Notes: a model not told the origin generated them from the letters alone. Counted from the first letter of the stretch, positions 19,621 to 31,799 are shown. The stretch is DNA of 64,000 nucleotides from Gautieria morchelliformis (GCA_015179125.1 WHVA01000114.1:62001-126000); one strand, 5' to 3'. Program-made: numbers and translations.

Positions 19621-22548
19621 TTATTCATCGGCATCCTCAGGACCTGTTGGGGCAAAAACGTTAGTAGCTCGGCGTTGCGTTGAGTTGTGTTGAGGGTGCG
19701 TAGTCGGTGGGAGGAAGGAAGGGGAGGTTAGTAGTGGGTAGAGGATCGGGGAGGGGGGAGGAGGGGGAGGGGGGGAGGAAGATGTTTTGGGATGAAATCG
19801 CCTGGTGGCTTCAACGTAGTCCAGCATGTGGTCGATGCATTCGGGGTCGGACAGGAGCTTGGATAAGTCTAGTGCGTCTCGTCTCAGTGAGTTGATGAGG
19901 CTTTGCCGCTGTTTGGCATGGGCGAGGCAGGAGAGGAGGAAGTGGTGGACTGATTCTTCCTTTTGGTTGCACGACAGGCATAGTGGGGTTCCTACTTGTC
20001 CCATGCTATATAGGTGTCGCTGTAGCTGTATGTGTCCCATCCTGAGCTGTATCAATATGCTGGATTGTCGCCTTGGTAGTTGAGCCGCTATTTTGTGGTA
20101 ATCCGTAGAGGGCGCCTTAGGATCAATTGCTTGTAGCTTGGGGAACCTTGGTGATCGCGCGAATGAGACCTGGGCTTTGCTCTTCAGCTTCTTGTTGTGT
20201 GCCGCCTTAAGCGCGGCCTTGCTGATCAGTAGCGTCGAGCATAGCAAGAGTGGGAGGGATTGGGCTGGGCTGCTGCACCCTTCCGCGGCTATCTTGGCCA
20301 TTTTGTCTGCTGCCTCGTTGCCTGCTACTCCCTTGTGTCCCGGTATCCAGTATACCTCGAGTGGCGCGTTCTGGTGCTTCTGAGCGATTTTGGACATCTG
20401 TGTGAGGAGGTGGTCTGTTAGATAATGCCCAGGGTCGCTTTGGAAACTACCGAGTGCTTTGACTGCTCCTTGGTTATCAGCTGCTATGGCGGCGTCCTCA
20501 ATGAAGTCGTGCTCCTGTATTATCATCGCAGCCAATATAAGTCCCACTAGCTCGGCTTCATAGACTGTGTACTGTGTGTCGGGCCCCAGATAGTACTGTA
20601 ATGATCTGCGTCATGTCCCATTGATGTACAGCACCGCTGCAGCCCCAACCCCTCCCTCGTGGTTAGATCCATCCGTATAGAGTTTGAACATGCTGGTGTT
20701 GGACTTGTCATGGGCAAGGGCCTCCTTGGCGTCCCGTGGGACCGTGATTTGCATCGGGGGCCGCCATGTCGGTCTGTGTCGTGTTGGCTGGGTGTAGTCG
20801 ACTGTGCCCGGCCGCAGGGCGTGCGCGTGGACTAGCTTGTGGAGAGGCAATCTGTGCCTCTTCACATATCTAGCTGCCCACCATACTCACCGGTGCAGCG
20901 GGTGTTCGGGTTGCAGCGAGATCAGCCGGATTGCTGCGCTGTGGGTGAGCTTATCTAGTCTAAGGCGGGCAGGGAGCAGGTCAGCGTGGACGTCTAGGAC
21001 ATCGGTGGCTGTGGAGTGGAGGGCTCCGGTAATGTAGATTGCCGCCATCCTTTGTACTCGCGCTATTTTGTTCACCACCCCTACCGAGCCCTTGGACTTC
21101 TTGTCGCCTCTCTCCTTCCTGACTGGCCTGAACCACACGTCCACGGCATAGAGCATCTTAGGTATGGTGATGCTGAGGTATAAGTGCCGCATGTTATGGT
21201 ACGACATTCCTCGTGTCGGCTTGGACAGGCGTCGGAACTGCATGACCCAATCTGCTCCTTTGGCTGCGGCGTAGGTGGCCTGCTCCTTGAAACGCAGCTC
21301 TTGGTCGAGGATGACCCCCAACAGCTTGTGGGAGGGGTTGGGGTGATGATTGTTCCATTGATGTCTATGGGCAGCCTGCTCACCGGCCGTGTTTTCCCCG
21401 TGCGCGTGGGATCTTTCTCTCGTTTCCTGGTAAAGTCAATTACCTGCATTTTTTCCATCTCGAAGTGCGAGTTGTGAGTGAGGGACCAGGTGTGTGCGCC
21501 CCCTTCCCTGTTCATCATGCATGCAAGTTTCGCATGCGTCTGCTGGAACGTGGTTCCCGCTGCTAAGAATGTCACTTCATCGATGAAAGCCGGCGCGAGC
21601 TCCCCTTTCTCCTTCTGTGCCACCTCTATCAAGCCGGCGTTGTAGAAGTGGTAAAGGATCACCGAGACCATGTCTCCTTGGTCACAGCCGTTATCAATTT
21701 CTAGTGGTTCGTATAGGAAATTGTCGAATTGTATTCGGGTGTGCCGCCCCTGCAGCCTATTCCTGACCCATTCGGTGTATTGGGCGGGGACACCTTTCAT
21801 CCTCATGTCGTGTATCAGCCTGTCAACAGCGACACCTGGGAATGCGCCCCTGACGTCTAGGAACAGTGCCGACACGACTTCCCCTTTCCTCCATCGCTCC
21901 TTGATGAAGTCCACAGTGAGGTGGAGCGCGTCTGTCGTACTTCGCCCCGGGCGGCCTCCGAAGTTGGTGTCTGGAAGGAGGCGGTGGTTCTCAGCATAGT
22001 AGGAAAGTGTTTCTGCGACGCAGCCCGAAAGGGGCTTCGCCAACGTCTCCATCAGCGTGATCGGGCGGTAGGCCTTGGTGACTGAGTAGTCCGTTTTCCC
22101 TGGTTTCCTGAGAGCTGCTATCGTCGTGGTTTTCCACTGTAGCGGGTATGTGTTGAGGCGGAAGATGGCCCTGTATACGCAGCCCAAGTACGGGGTCAGT
22201 AAGTCCACGCAGTGCGTTAGTACGGAGTTTGACAGGCCGGCTCATCTTCTCTATGACCCGCTGTATCTGTTGGTTAGCTATCGGGACGAATTCGAATGCC
22301 GGCGCCGGGTATTGCGCCTCATCGTGAGTTCGCGGTCTGACTCCTTGCGATGGGAAAAATGACTGGAACAGAAGCTTGCTCTTGTCGCTATTATCGGTGG
22401 CCTTCTCTTTCTTGCCGGTGGCCGTCGTGTAACTCAGCGAGGGAATTCTTGTGCGGCCCCCGTCTGTTGATGGGCCTGAGACCAATCGGCTCGCTGTCCA
22501 TACCGTTCTCTCATCGGCATTCTCTAGCCAATCGATCCAGAACTCCCG
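19621..22548 (-). pseudogene. LINE-2 ORF2 remnant: RT and RNase H
   Basis: A 5'-truncated ORF2 beginning with REFWIDWLENADERTVW, which aligns with HWEDFLERTDQSMVW in LINE-1. RT motifs are AYRPITLMETLAK, LDVRGAFPG and GCDQGDMVSVILYHFYNAG (about 22100-21650). The catalytic box is altered: where LINE-1 reads GFVDDTTLF, this copy reads AFIDEVTFLAAG (about 21590). RNase H shows YTDGSNHEGG and HKGVAGNEAAD. There is no endonuclease domain. A frameshift (about 22260), another in the 21321-21360 area and a stop after AVLYINGT (about 20610) show it is inactive. The C-terminal zinc-like motif CLSCNQKEESVHHFLLSC matches LINE-1, so both belong to one clade. Confidence 0.87.
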
Positions 22549-22556
22549 GCGTGTGG

Positions 22557-22946
22557 TTGTTGTTGGTGCAAGTATAGTATTGCACCTGAGAATTTGATGG
22601 GGCGTCCCCCCTCACTCTCTGGGAGAGACTGGCATGACTGCGAAGTTCTTAGGCAGGCGGTTGCACAGGTTTCCTGTTCCGTTTGTGGTTTGGTCTGACT
22701 TTGTAATTGCTTCGACACAGCCAGTTTAGTGACTGATGCTGAGACAGGCATGCACGAGCTGTCAACGGCTCGTGACTAGTTCGTGCCGGTTTCATGAGCA
22801 CGTACTAATAATATTTTCAATGTGTAGTTCTCCTTCCAACTCCATTCCTGGACATAAGCTTGCAGAAAAGGTCTGAAATTATATGATCTGATATTATACA
22901 ATCTCACTTACATAGCACGAACAGAGCGTATCTATATCAGTTATGT
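22557..22946. other. Intergenic, no gene seen
   Basis: The right flank of the LINE-2 insertion and probable 3' UTR of the reductase gene. A small inverted repeat GGTGCAA...TTGCACC lies at 22573-22594. The frame covering part of it shows no recognisable domain. Confidence 0.45.
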
Positions 22947-25900
22947 CTATACATCTAGCACGCCTTTGCTCTTCCAGTATCCAATCCAACTCTCCACCTC
23001 ATCCCTTCCCAATCGTGTCAAACGGGATGTACTTAGAGACGGAGCTTCTGCCGCAGTTACGGTAGTCTTGTACATCGCTATCCCCATTGCCTCTCTATCC
23101 TGCACTGCTTCGATATCCCCCGGAACGGCTGATGCACGATAAAAGTCAATGAGATGCAAGGCCGGATTGCGGTGCAAATCTTCGTCTGTCCTGGGCGACG
23201 CCTCCAGCCGCGCGAGCCATTCATCGTATGGGATGACAGGAACCGTCAAAGTGTTCGCCATATGTCCTATGACCGCCTCCCAAGGGACCGGGCGGGGGTG
23301 CACGATATGCACATATTCACCCGACGTGTGCCGGAGCTCGATGATGGCGGACGCCGCCACGTGAAGAGGAAGGAATGACACGAGCTACCCAAGTATAACA
23401 CTACCATTGAGCCATTTGCGCTGCGAGAGACAGAGGAAAACACGCACCCCTCTGTTACTTGGAAGTCCACCGACGACTTGACCTGCACGCACCAGCGCGG
23501 GGAACCATTCTCTGGAATTCCAGTTTCCGTTGACACCGCCACACAACTGGCCCACGCGCGCAATGACGGGTCTTATGGAAGTGGTGTGGCCTGCTGCCCA
23601 CAGAATACGCTCTGACACCCATTTCGATTCACTATAACCAGACGCGTTGACGCGAGCCATGTCGGTGAATGGACCTTCCGTCACGGGTGGAATATCCGCC
23701 CACGCTGGTTGGGTTCACATCAGCACGTTACGCCTCGTGGTGTTCACGCTATGATCGAGCTCACCTTTCACGTTTCCGATGCTACTGGTGAACATGACAC
23801 GCGGGGGAGAGGGGTGGGGTGACTGTAGTGCGAGATCGACCATATGACGAACGCCTTGCACGGCCGGCTCGAATGACGATAACGAAAGGTTAAAGTCAAC
23901 CCTCCAAGCTGCACCATAGACGTAGTTAGTTAGCTCCAGTTTAAATCCTCCTCATGAGCACATACCATTGTGAATGATGGTGGTCACCGAGTCACGGATC
24001 TACAAGATAGATCAATTTGGTCCTCGTTGAGAAAGACACATTCAAACAAACCTCTGCAAACAATTCGGGCTTGATGTTGAACCCCTTCACAGATGTATCA
24101 CCTTCAACGTAGACTATTTTCTCCGAGTCCAAGAGAGTAACATCGTTGCCCCTGTCCAGGAAGGCCTCTGAATGCCTCTCCCGAGAACTCTTTCGCGCGG
24201 GTCTGTTGAACGCGAAGATGCGAGAAACACTCGGCATGGCCACCAGCTGTGCCAGTATTTGAGACCCCAAACCGCCAGTACTTCCCGTGAGAAGAATGGT
24301 CTCGTCCGTAGGGTTGGTGGCATCGTCGGCGGGTTGATGCTTCGGCCAGTCATGCGTATACTTGGCCACGAGCTTGAGAAGGCGTCGACTCCTTTCCTCG
24401 TCAGTGTTTATGCCCACAGAAGCCGTCGCGGAACGAGACACTTGGGCAGCGACCGCGGCCAACTGATGGATTGTAGGGTGTTGATATACAATATTTGACG
24501 GAACGTTCTGGACGCTGGTAAGGGGAGCAACCTGGCGCAACGCATGCAGTATCGTGTTGCGGATGTAAGTCGCTTGAAGGCTGCGCAAATAGTCTTTATG
24601 AATATACCAGCGGATCAAGGATTCCTGGGCTAGCGAACCTATCACAACCAAAGGCGAATAGGTCGTCCTCATCTCCCATTGCTTCGGCACCATCCATGAT
24701 GGAATGAACCACGTCGCCAACAAATGTCAGGCTCTCCTTCAATGTCCAGCCACCGTCACTGCTTGAGCCAGATGGAATCGGAATGTTGGTATTGGAGGAA
24801 TTCTGGACTGCCTGATATATAGCCTCGATTTCTTCAGCGTAATCCTTAAGAACAACACCTCTTCTGGCCGTGTTCTTCACCGTATATGAGAATGGCTTGA
24901 AAGCTGACGCAACAAGTATCATCTTGAAATGTCCAAAGATAAGCGTAACACAGGACGACAAATCTATGGTATTGTAGTCACCTCTTTGAATATCCTCGAA
25001 TGTGCTGGAGCAAAGTCATTTGCAGTCTCGATGCTGGGCCTGAATGCCCAAGTGGCCGGTTATCAGAAGCATGCTGAGAGTCTAGTAGGAGCGACAAACC
25101 AAATAAGACGCCTAAGTTTCTCCACACCCAGGTTTTCAGCTTCTTCGTAGGATGCAGGCTCGACGAGGACTCCATTTGACTGACGGCCTCGCCCAAACAT
25201 GATTGCATTCTTCACATGAGGATTCTCTATTATAATGGTTTCTGTATCGATCACCGGTAAGTGCTAGCAAGAACGGAGAAGGATGTCCAATATACCAAGT
25301 GGCCCTGGGTTTGTCTAATTCGAAACAATGTTAGAATTACATAATAGTTATATGAGTGTAGGTCACCTTCTCTCCTGTGCTCAATATGATTTGGTCGTCC
25401 TTACGACCAACAATCTTGAATAAGCCAGGATTCGACTTGTGCCGCTCAACGAGATCGCTGGAAGAATAGGCAGGGATACCATTGACTTCTGTGTTGTGAA
25501 CCGCCAGGTGGTGTCCTTCGCACTCCTGCGGAAGGCACGTAAGGACATGTTGACAGTAAGGCAAATCAGATCCGCACCTTGAACACGACTTCATAGACAT
25601 CTCCATCTGCCTCAGGAACTAATTCAGGCACGACATGTGGCAAAAATTCGAACCACTCGTATCCCTCTGCATACGTTTTCCCTGAATGTCAGAGTAGGAT
25701 CGAATGATGCATCAGATGAGACCAGGCAACAGCAACTGAAAATATCTCCTCTAACCTGATCCCAAAGAGACGAGACCAAATTCAGTGGCTCCGTACACAG
25801 GGTGGATTGGGATTCCCTCCCTATGCAACAATCGACCGGCATCCGTTCGTAGGGGCGCACCTCCCCAGAACTAGTCGATATGCATCAACGATATGCTCAA

Positions 25901-27301
25901 AATACTGAAAAAATCTACACATACTATTGCCTTTAATCTCTTAAGTGTTTTGAGACTACTCGGATCAGTAGACCAAGCCTGAGGCAATGTCAACATCCGC
26001 GAAACCAATGCTGGGAAGTATGAGGCTCACTTCCAAGAAGCTGGGCACACAAAAAGAAATCGTGGCATTACTTTCAACGATATTCTCAAGGAACAGTTCC
26101 GGAGTCAAAGGAGCCTGGGCAATTCCAGGTCGAGGTGCAGCCCTAATGCAGCCGGAAACCTTTCAAGTCCAAGGTTGTTAATTATGGTCACCCAATAAGA
26201 CACGAGAAGAAAACAAACACTCACCGCCGGCCACAGTGCCGAAAAGATACCCATAGCATCTGAGGATGAGTGGTGATTGGTCAGGTATATAAACGAGACG
26301 AGTAAACGAACGATATAAAGCTAGGCCGTGTACGGCGAGGATTTCTCCTTCAAGCTTAAGACCGCCATAATCTAATTTGTCGTTCAGGTTAGCGAAGAAT
26401 TATTGGTTGCTTGATAATATTACCGAAGTGTTGTGAAACGTCAAGGAGAAAGCGGTGTGTCAATGTCCGAGGTTTAGGAAAGGCAGTTGATCCTATAATA
26501 AGAAAAGACACGGGGCATAGTCAGACACAAAACACCTGAAGGGGGGGAAACGAAACTCGCCTGAAGAGTGCATGATCAGCGCAGGTTGGTCGAGAGAGAC
26601 AGCCACAGCATGGTCGTGTTTCTCCGACGCTGACAAGATGGTGTCGGGAATACTCGAGTACATCTCGGCAAACGAGGGAAATGTCATGATCATCGTATTT
26701 ACCAGGCCTCCCTGTCCAAGTGCTTCTTCCGCGATCGCCCTCATGGGGCCTTCTGTGACCCAAAGGTATTTGACACCAGTGGTGTGGACAAGATGAGCCA
26801 CTGCGGCTGCCGAGTTGCGAGGAGAGATTGGGAATGGAAGTAGAGGGCGACCGGAAGTGCTTGGATGTGTGAGACGTATATGGGAAAAAATAAATGTGGT
26901 ATAAGTGATGACATCTATGGCATAAAGGTATGGTGTTAGGGTGCCCGCAGCGATGCCAACGTGTAAGCGAACCGGCCGTGGCTAAAATTCCAACGACAAT
27001 AGGATCACGCTGCTGTAACTGGTTATTCGTGCCCTGTGATACAGGAATAGAGCTTTGTATAATCTCCGCTCCCTTGGTGATACCGTCTGCCAATGCCTTC
27101 CATGTCAAGGTGGTCTGTGCTGAGAGTGAGAATGACCGCATAATTAATGCTAGACAGAAAGGATACCTGAAGGCCATTATCCTTAGGGAACACGAATGCA
27201 GCAGCCCTAGGGGAATGGACACGATGCCAATCATACAACTGGTCGACTGTCAGCGTGCCATCGATAGGGGGACGCGAAAATGTGTTAGAAATGTTCGCCA
27301 T
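22947..27301 (-). CDS. NRPS-like adenylate-forming reductase (A-T-R), multi-exon
   Basis: The predicted enzyme activates a carboxylic acid with ATP, loads it on a phosphopantetheine arm and reduces it to an aldehyde with NAD(P)H. The N-terminus is MANISNTFSRPPIDGTLTV. The adenylation domain shows the nucleotide loop HSSG-STAFPKP (split by an intron near 26480-26560) and GRKDDQIILSTGEK followed after an intron by TNPGPL. The thiolation domain has LFAFGCDSLQ, whose Ser codon is split AG/C by a 58-nt GT-AG intron (24581-24638). The reductase domain has the NAD(P)-binding TGSTGGLG (about 24270), the catalytic GYSESKW Tyr/Lys (about 23630) and a C-terminus ending YWKSKGVLDV. There are about a dozen short introns and no disabling change in the parts I could join. 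Substrate is unknown. L-aminoadipate reductase (Lys2) is a related alternative, but the short form here resembles secondary-metabolite types. No tailoring genes are seen nearby. Confidence 0.83.
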
Positions 27302-27477
27302 TATTCAACTGGTCTTGAGCTTGTGAAAGTCCTTTGAGGTGGGTGAGTGGTTTCTTGGGTCATCACTGGGTGGTCGAATTCGTCGGCTCAGTGACCACTT
27401 ACGACTCGGCTAGATACCGGGTCGGAGCTGCGTTGTCAGCAGCAGCCCCCTCGGGACCACTGCGGTTAATATTCACA

Positions 27478-28483
27478 CTAGTGGTGAGCAACCGGCCGCC
27501 GCAAGAATGCCCGGTCAGCGTCATCGAAATCAAGTAGCAAAAAGGTTGGTTAGGGTTAGGTTCAAGTTGGGGTTAGTCATGGATGGCTATAATCCCACCG
27601 GGTGCTCTTACTTAGTATAGAATCGAACGAGGCTTTAGCATGCCGTGGTCGGTCCTCTCCATGCGCCGAAACAGTAAAGAAATTTTACAAAAAAATTCCA
27701 TGAAAAAAAAATCCAAATATAGGAGTTACAGGTCATTTTACACAATTTTATACTCACCACCATCTGATGGTGAGCACATCATATCCCGGCGTTGTTGGAT
27801 GTATATACAGCTGCGCGGGACTGCGCGGACGTAGCGCACGTCCGGTGGTCTCTGGGGTCTCTAGGTACCAGAAGCACTATTTTCAGTGCCATCTCGCAGA
27901 TCGGCCGTGTGGCCGCTAGCCGAGTCGTAACAATCGGCTACTTATGCACTCGGAATGGCTTAGAGCAGCAAAATAAAGAGACGCCGGCGCCAAGCGAGGA
28001 AGCCAAAGCAACTAAAAAGCGTGCGAAGGTAGAAGTGCGCCGCAGCGAGCGAGAAAAGAAAGAAGGCGCGAAGGAAAATACTGTAAAAGGCCAGAGTGAG
28101 CCCCCGCTGAAACACGATGACGATCGGTGACGTCGACCCTGGCGCGTTCCAGCGGGACTCAGGCCTGTGCGAGAATGTGCTCAGCGGAACACCAGTTAGT
28201 AATAACGACGGGCAGCCACAAATACAGAGGCAAAGGTGAAACAAGGGCGAAGGGAAACTGACACTGCAGGTGACCTCCGCCTTGTGTAATCGACGTTTTT
28301 TCTCCAATGACTTCTTGCTGAGTGACATGCATGTCAATGGTTACCAATGAATATTCGATCCGAGCGCTCGCACACCGGATAGGTCGGAGACATCTTGCAC
28401 CTAACCCTAACCAACCTTTTTGCTACTTGATTTCGATGACGCTGACCGGGCATTCTTCTTGCGGCCGGTTGCTCGCCACCAGC
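27478..28483. mobile_element. MITE-like element with about 83-bp terminal inverted repeats
   Basis: 27478-27560 and 28400-28483 are near-perfect inverted repeats: outer end GTGG(T/C)GAGCAACCGGCCGC, inner end GGTTGGTTAGGGTTAGG, with few mismatches. The interior (about 840 bp) has no transposase-like frame. No convincing target-site duplication was found outside the arms, so the superfamily is unassigned. Each arm includes two TTAGGG units. Confidence 0.6.
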
Positions 28484-28850
28484 AGCGTAATGATGTGTGA
28501 CACTCATAAGCACAAACTTGAAATTGTCGCACGAAAAAGCCTCGCGTTTGCATGCACGGCGACCGGAAGTTGAGTTAGCGATTCGACTCTAACCTTCATT
28601 ACACGAACCATGCGATTAGATAAAATGGATTTCCCTGTGAAACGCTGGCCAGAACCGAACGAGTAGTGGCTTGAACTTCAGCCGGAGCCAAGCCGCCAAA
28701 AGCCAGACCTCACCCCCGGGCTGCACGTAGCTGTATGTATACCGGGCGCGGTGAGTCCTAATTCGAGCCGATTTCCACTGGGCATGAATGTTCGCACTTT
28801 CTCGAACGAACGCATTTTTATTCCGATACCGATCACTATAGTTGTGTATG

Positions 28851-30332
28851 ATGTCTACGACCTCCCAACAATGCGGCTACCCCTCGACTCGACGATATTG
28901 AGGACCTCGAGAAGTACAGGCGAAACGGATTTCATCCCGTGTCGATGGGGGATGTCTTCGCTGGGGGTAGATACAAAGTCCTGCACAAACTGGGATTTGG
29001 AGGCTCGTCCACGGTGTGGCTTGCTCAGGATCAACTCCTACGAGACAAAGACCCGGACATACTTGTAATTCTAAAAGTCATGTCTGCCGAACAGTCGTCC
29101 AAGCCTGGAGCAAAGATCGCAGACCTATATATTCCTCAGGAAGTCGAATTCTCTCGTGCCATTGATCATCCTGGCAGAGAGCACATCCACGTCGGCAAGG
29201 ACCAATTTTTGCACGAAGGTCCAAACGGGGTTCACTGCTGTCCAGTGTCTCAATCTGCTGGACCCAGCCTTCTCTCTATCGCGGAATGCCCGGGAAGAGT
29301 GTCGGGTAGCAGGCGGCTTCGGGGGGAACTGACAAGAATGGTGGCAAGGCAAGTTGCCATCGCGATGGATCTCTTGTATTCTGCAGGAATCATTCATGGA
29401 GGTTTGTCCTCGAGAATCGGTTTCGCGCTCACTGTTTATTCCAATACTTGTACAGATCTGACATCATCCAACATCCTTTTTCGAGTGGCCAACCAAGTCC
29501 ACAATTGGTCAATGTCAGTCGATGACATCTACGGGATCTTTGGCAGCCCCAAAATGGAAGAATTAGTCACTCGCAACGGGTCTCCTCCGGGTCCTCTTTC
29601 GCCCTCGCATGTTGTCGCCCCCATTGACATTTCTGTTCTATCCTCTCTCTCATTACTTAAAGCGGACATCCTCCTCATCGATTTTTGTGAATCCTTCTTC
29701 GCAGATCATCCGCCACCGCATTATGAGCCCACAATTTCGCTCCATTATCTCTCACCAGAAGGTTTTTTCGACCCAGAAATCAGCTTTGCTTCAGATGTCT
29801 GGGCCTTGGCATGTATAATCTTTGGGCGGGGTTTCCACGCTTTGACCCCTTCCTCAGCAGCGATACTCTGATCCTTAACCAGGTTGTTGAAAAGCTGCAG
29901 GTTCCCAGAGCCGTGGTGGATTTCTTGGGAGGCCCGGCGGGTATGGTTTGACGAGACAGGCACACCGAAACCGGCAGAAGAACAAAGAAAGGAAGGGGTG
30001 CTGTTACCTGTGGTCAAGAGCTCGCTTCGTCCAAGATTGCGCGAGATCGGGGAGCAGGACAACGCTCCAGATATAAATGAAGGGTGGACGATTGAGGACA
30101 CGGGCACGCGGCTCGAAGAAGCGGAGGTTGAACTCTTTGCACGCTGACTAGAGGAGAGTAGGGAAAAGAAAAACAAGACTCCCCCATCTGCTCTTGGTAA
30201 AGAGTGGGAGCATGATCTGGCACTGTTCACCTTGCTCTCAGGGAAGCTGGATGCCATCAAGCATCTCAAGTTGGAGGCGAAAGAGACCAAGGAGGAGCAG
30301 AAGGAGTGGGAAAAACAGGTGAGTTAAGGGCT
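28851..30332 (+). pseudogene. SRPK-like serine/threonine protein kinase, decayed
   Basis: The family phosphorylates Ser/Arg-rich proteins. Motifs in order are MSTTSQQCGYPS, then IEDLEKYRRNGFHPV, the Gly-rich loop LGFGGSSTVWLA and the VAIK-like VILKVMS. The catalytic loop HGDLTSSNILF is split by a 51-nt intron near 29400-29455. The DFG position reads DFCESF (Gly to Cys). The APE-like SPEG and ASDVWALACIIF follow. Defects are a 1-nt frame change right after residue 13 (about 28890), a frameshift after ACIIF (about 29825), an extra base before EPWWISWE (about 29907) and an in-frame TGA (30145-30147). Beyond the stop the frame stays open through KTPPSALGKEWEHDLALF to a Glu/Lys-rich helix. Together these point to a pseudogene. 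Confidence 0.75.
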
Positions 30333-30556
30333 TGTTCATGAAATTTATTATCTATTAACTATCTAATAAACAGGCCCAGAACACATCAAAGGATGCAGGG
30401 GAATCTATGCGAGATGCCATGGTGATTTGCCAACAGCCTAGGCAGAAGGGAGGACATTCCCAGGACAACCACACATGAGAGCGCAACGATCTGTAATTAT
30501 ACATGGGATTAGCAAGATTCAGACGCCTGTCAAGGGACGGTTCGATACGGTATTAT

Positions 30557-30932
30557 TCAGATGGCCCTGTTTCCCTCGAAGTGTTCTTGAGTACATCTCT
30601 CGTACCTATTGCCACAGTAAAGGTCAAATAAGGCGTGGCCATTAGGAAACTTCTTGAGCAGGGAGGGAACGGCCTGCCTCCTGGCCGCTCCGTCTGTGGA
30701 TAACACGGCCCGCTCTGCCTGTTGTTGGTGAATGACTGACAAGGCATTGATTTCTGATTATTCTGCAGCACGTCACCCGTTGGAGTCTTCTTCGGTCACT
30801 GAAACCACCGCACGTATCTAGCACTACTTGCGAGTTACGGTAATAATGAATGGAGGACGAAAAAATCGTATACCTGTTCACGCCAACGTATGCAAAGCCG
30901 CGACTCGTGATCCACGCTTGGTGCAATTGCAT
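30557..30932 (-). CDS. Putative small three-exon gene, unknown
   Basis: The three segments share compatible phases. MQLHQAWITSRGFAYVGVN is followed by intron GTATAC...TTTCAG, then DRRRLQR, then intron GTGACG...CAACAG. The last exon is AERAVLSTDGAARR... and ends FEGNRAI with TGA. The product would be about 90 residues with no recognised domain. It could be the 3' part of a longer gene or chance. Both splice pairs being canonical and in phase is the only support. Confidence 0.3.
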
Positions 30933-31077
30933 TCGTTATGGACACAAAACTAGACGGCTAAACAATTTGAAGGGTATGATGTAAAGAATGTTCGATGTTT
31001 GGGCTTGTGTGGCCTCACGTGATGCCATCGATCCAATATCACATGAGTGGGTCTATATAAGTTAACGTCGATGTCTT

Positions 31078-31702
31078 CAAGCTTTGAAAATCGATACTAT
31101 GTCTTCCAACTCGATATCTCCATGCTCGTCATCCCTCAAGATGGCCCTAATTATGGCTTTCGCCGAGCTGATGCCAGCCGGCGATGTTTGCAGGATACTT
31201 TGGGGGCCGACTTCTTCATGGCCCGTAGTGATGTCTGTGACGTGTCGAATCACAGAATGCTTGTTCATCGACCAATAGCCGCAATCTTGAGCCGGACATC
31301 GCCAGGCATACGACTCGGCCCGCCAGACGCGGTCCTGTGTCGTCAGGATCTGGGCATCCTGTACCCTCAGCGTACCCTCGGCGAGTTTTCTGCTGAGCTC
31401 GCCTGCGATGTGGGTATGAAGAATATGCTTATAAAAGGGGAACTTTAGCTTCCCATTGACCCTGAGTCAGGCAGGGTCGATGGGAAGCTAAAGTTCCCCT
31501 TTTATAGGCCGAAATGGCACGGGCCAGCCTTCTTGCTGAACCCGCAGTATTTGTCGAAGGGGTTGAGAGGCGGAGGTGAGGAGCCATATCGGAAGGTTGT
31601 GGCGATAGGGGGTGGAGGGGCAGGTAACGCCATCCATGATGAACCTGCCGCTTCCGCTGGCAGAGAATGGATGGGGACACCCAGCGACTCCACTACAGTC
31701 AC
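31078..31702 (-). CDS. Putative C2H2-like zinc-finger fragment, broken by a hairpin
   Basis: An open frame from about 31448 to the stop at 31078 contains WRCPAQDCGYWSMNKHSVIRH, a CX4CX12H array with a further His 8 residues on, and ends EDIVSIFKA. A possible upstream segment (31702 to about 31505) is Pro-rich: MALPAPPPPIATTF. A 77-bp hairpin (31430-31506) separates the two and introduces a stop. I cannot name a family. The zinc-finger reading is suggestive only. It could be a remnant of a small regulatory protein or chance. Confidence 0.3.
31430..31506. repeat. Long near-perfect hairpin (35-bp arms, 7-nt loop)
   Basis: The left arm 31430-31464 (TATAAAAGGGGAACTTTAGC...) is matched by the right arm 31472-31506 with about one mismatch. 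The loop is AGTCAGG. Confidence 0.85.
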
Positions 31703-31799
31703 GGTGGGTGGTTCAGCCGCGGTGTTACGATTGTTATGCTCGCTGGGTGTATACCCTGCAGAACTACTTGATAGTATTCATAAACATTAGATCATGAGC

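Larger units (their letters stand above)
330..22548 (-). mobile_element. LINE-2: 5'-truncated Tad-like non-LTR retrotransposon, outermost shell of the nest
   Basis: The outer shell is a LINE read on the minus strand. Its poly(A) tail appears as 14 T at 330-343. The 3' UTR is 344-455 plus 19273-19620, and the coding remnant is 19621-22548. The 8-bp GCGTGTGG occurs just before the T run (322-329) and again at the 5' end (22549-22556). This is a target-site duplication that may extend to 10 bp with the following TT. Coding sequence begins abruptly at the 22548 boundary, in mid reverse-transcriptase region, as expected for 5' truncation during target-primed reverse transcription. Element A sits in the 3' UTR, so LINE-2 is the oldest layer. 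The native remnant is about 3.4 kb. The link between the T run and the coding part rests on the matching duplication and on the element A site duplication. Confidence 0.72.

Noticed and set aside
22573..22594. Small inverted repeat GGTGCAA...TTGCACC as a terminator or regulatory hairpin
   Set aside because: Only 7-bp arms and no supporting context; likely chance.
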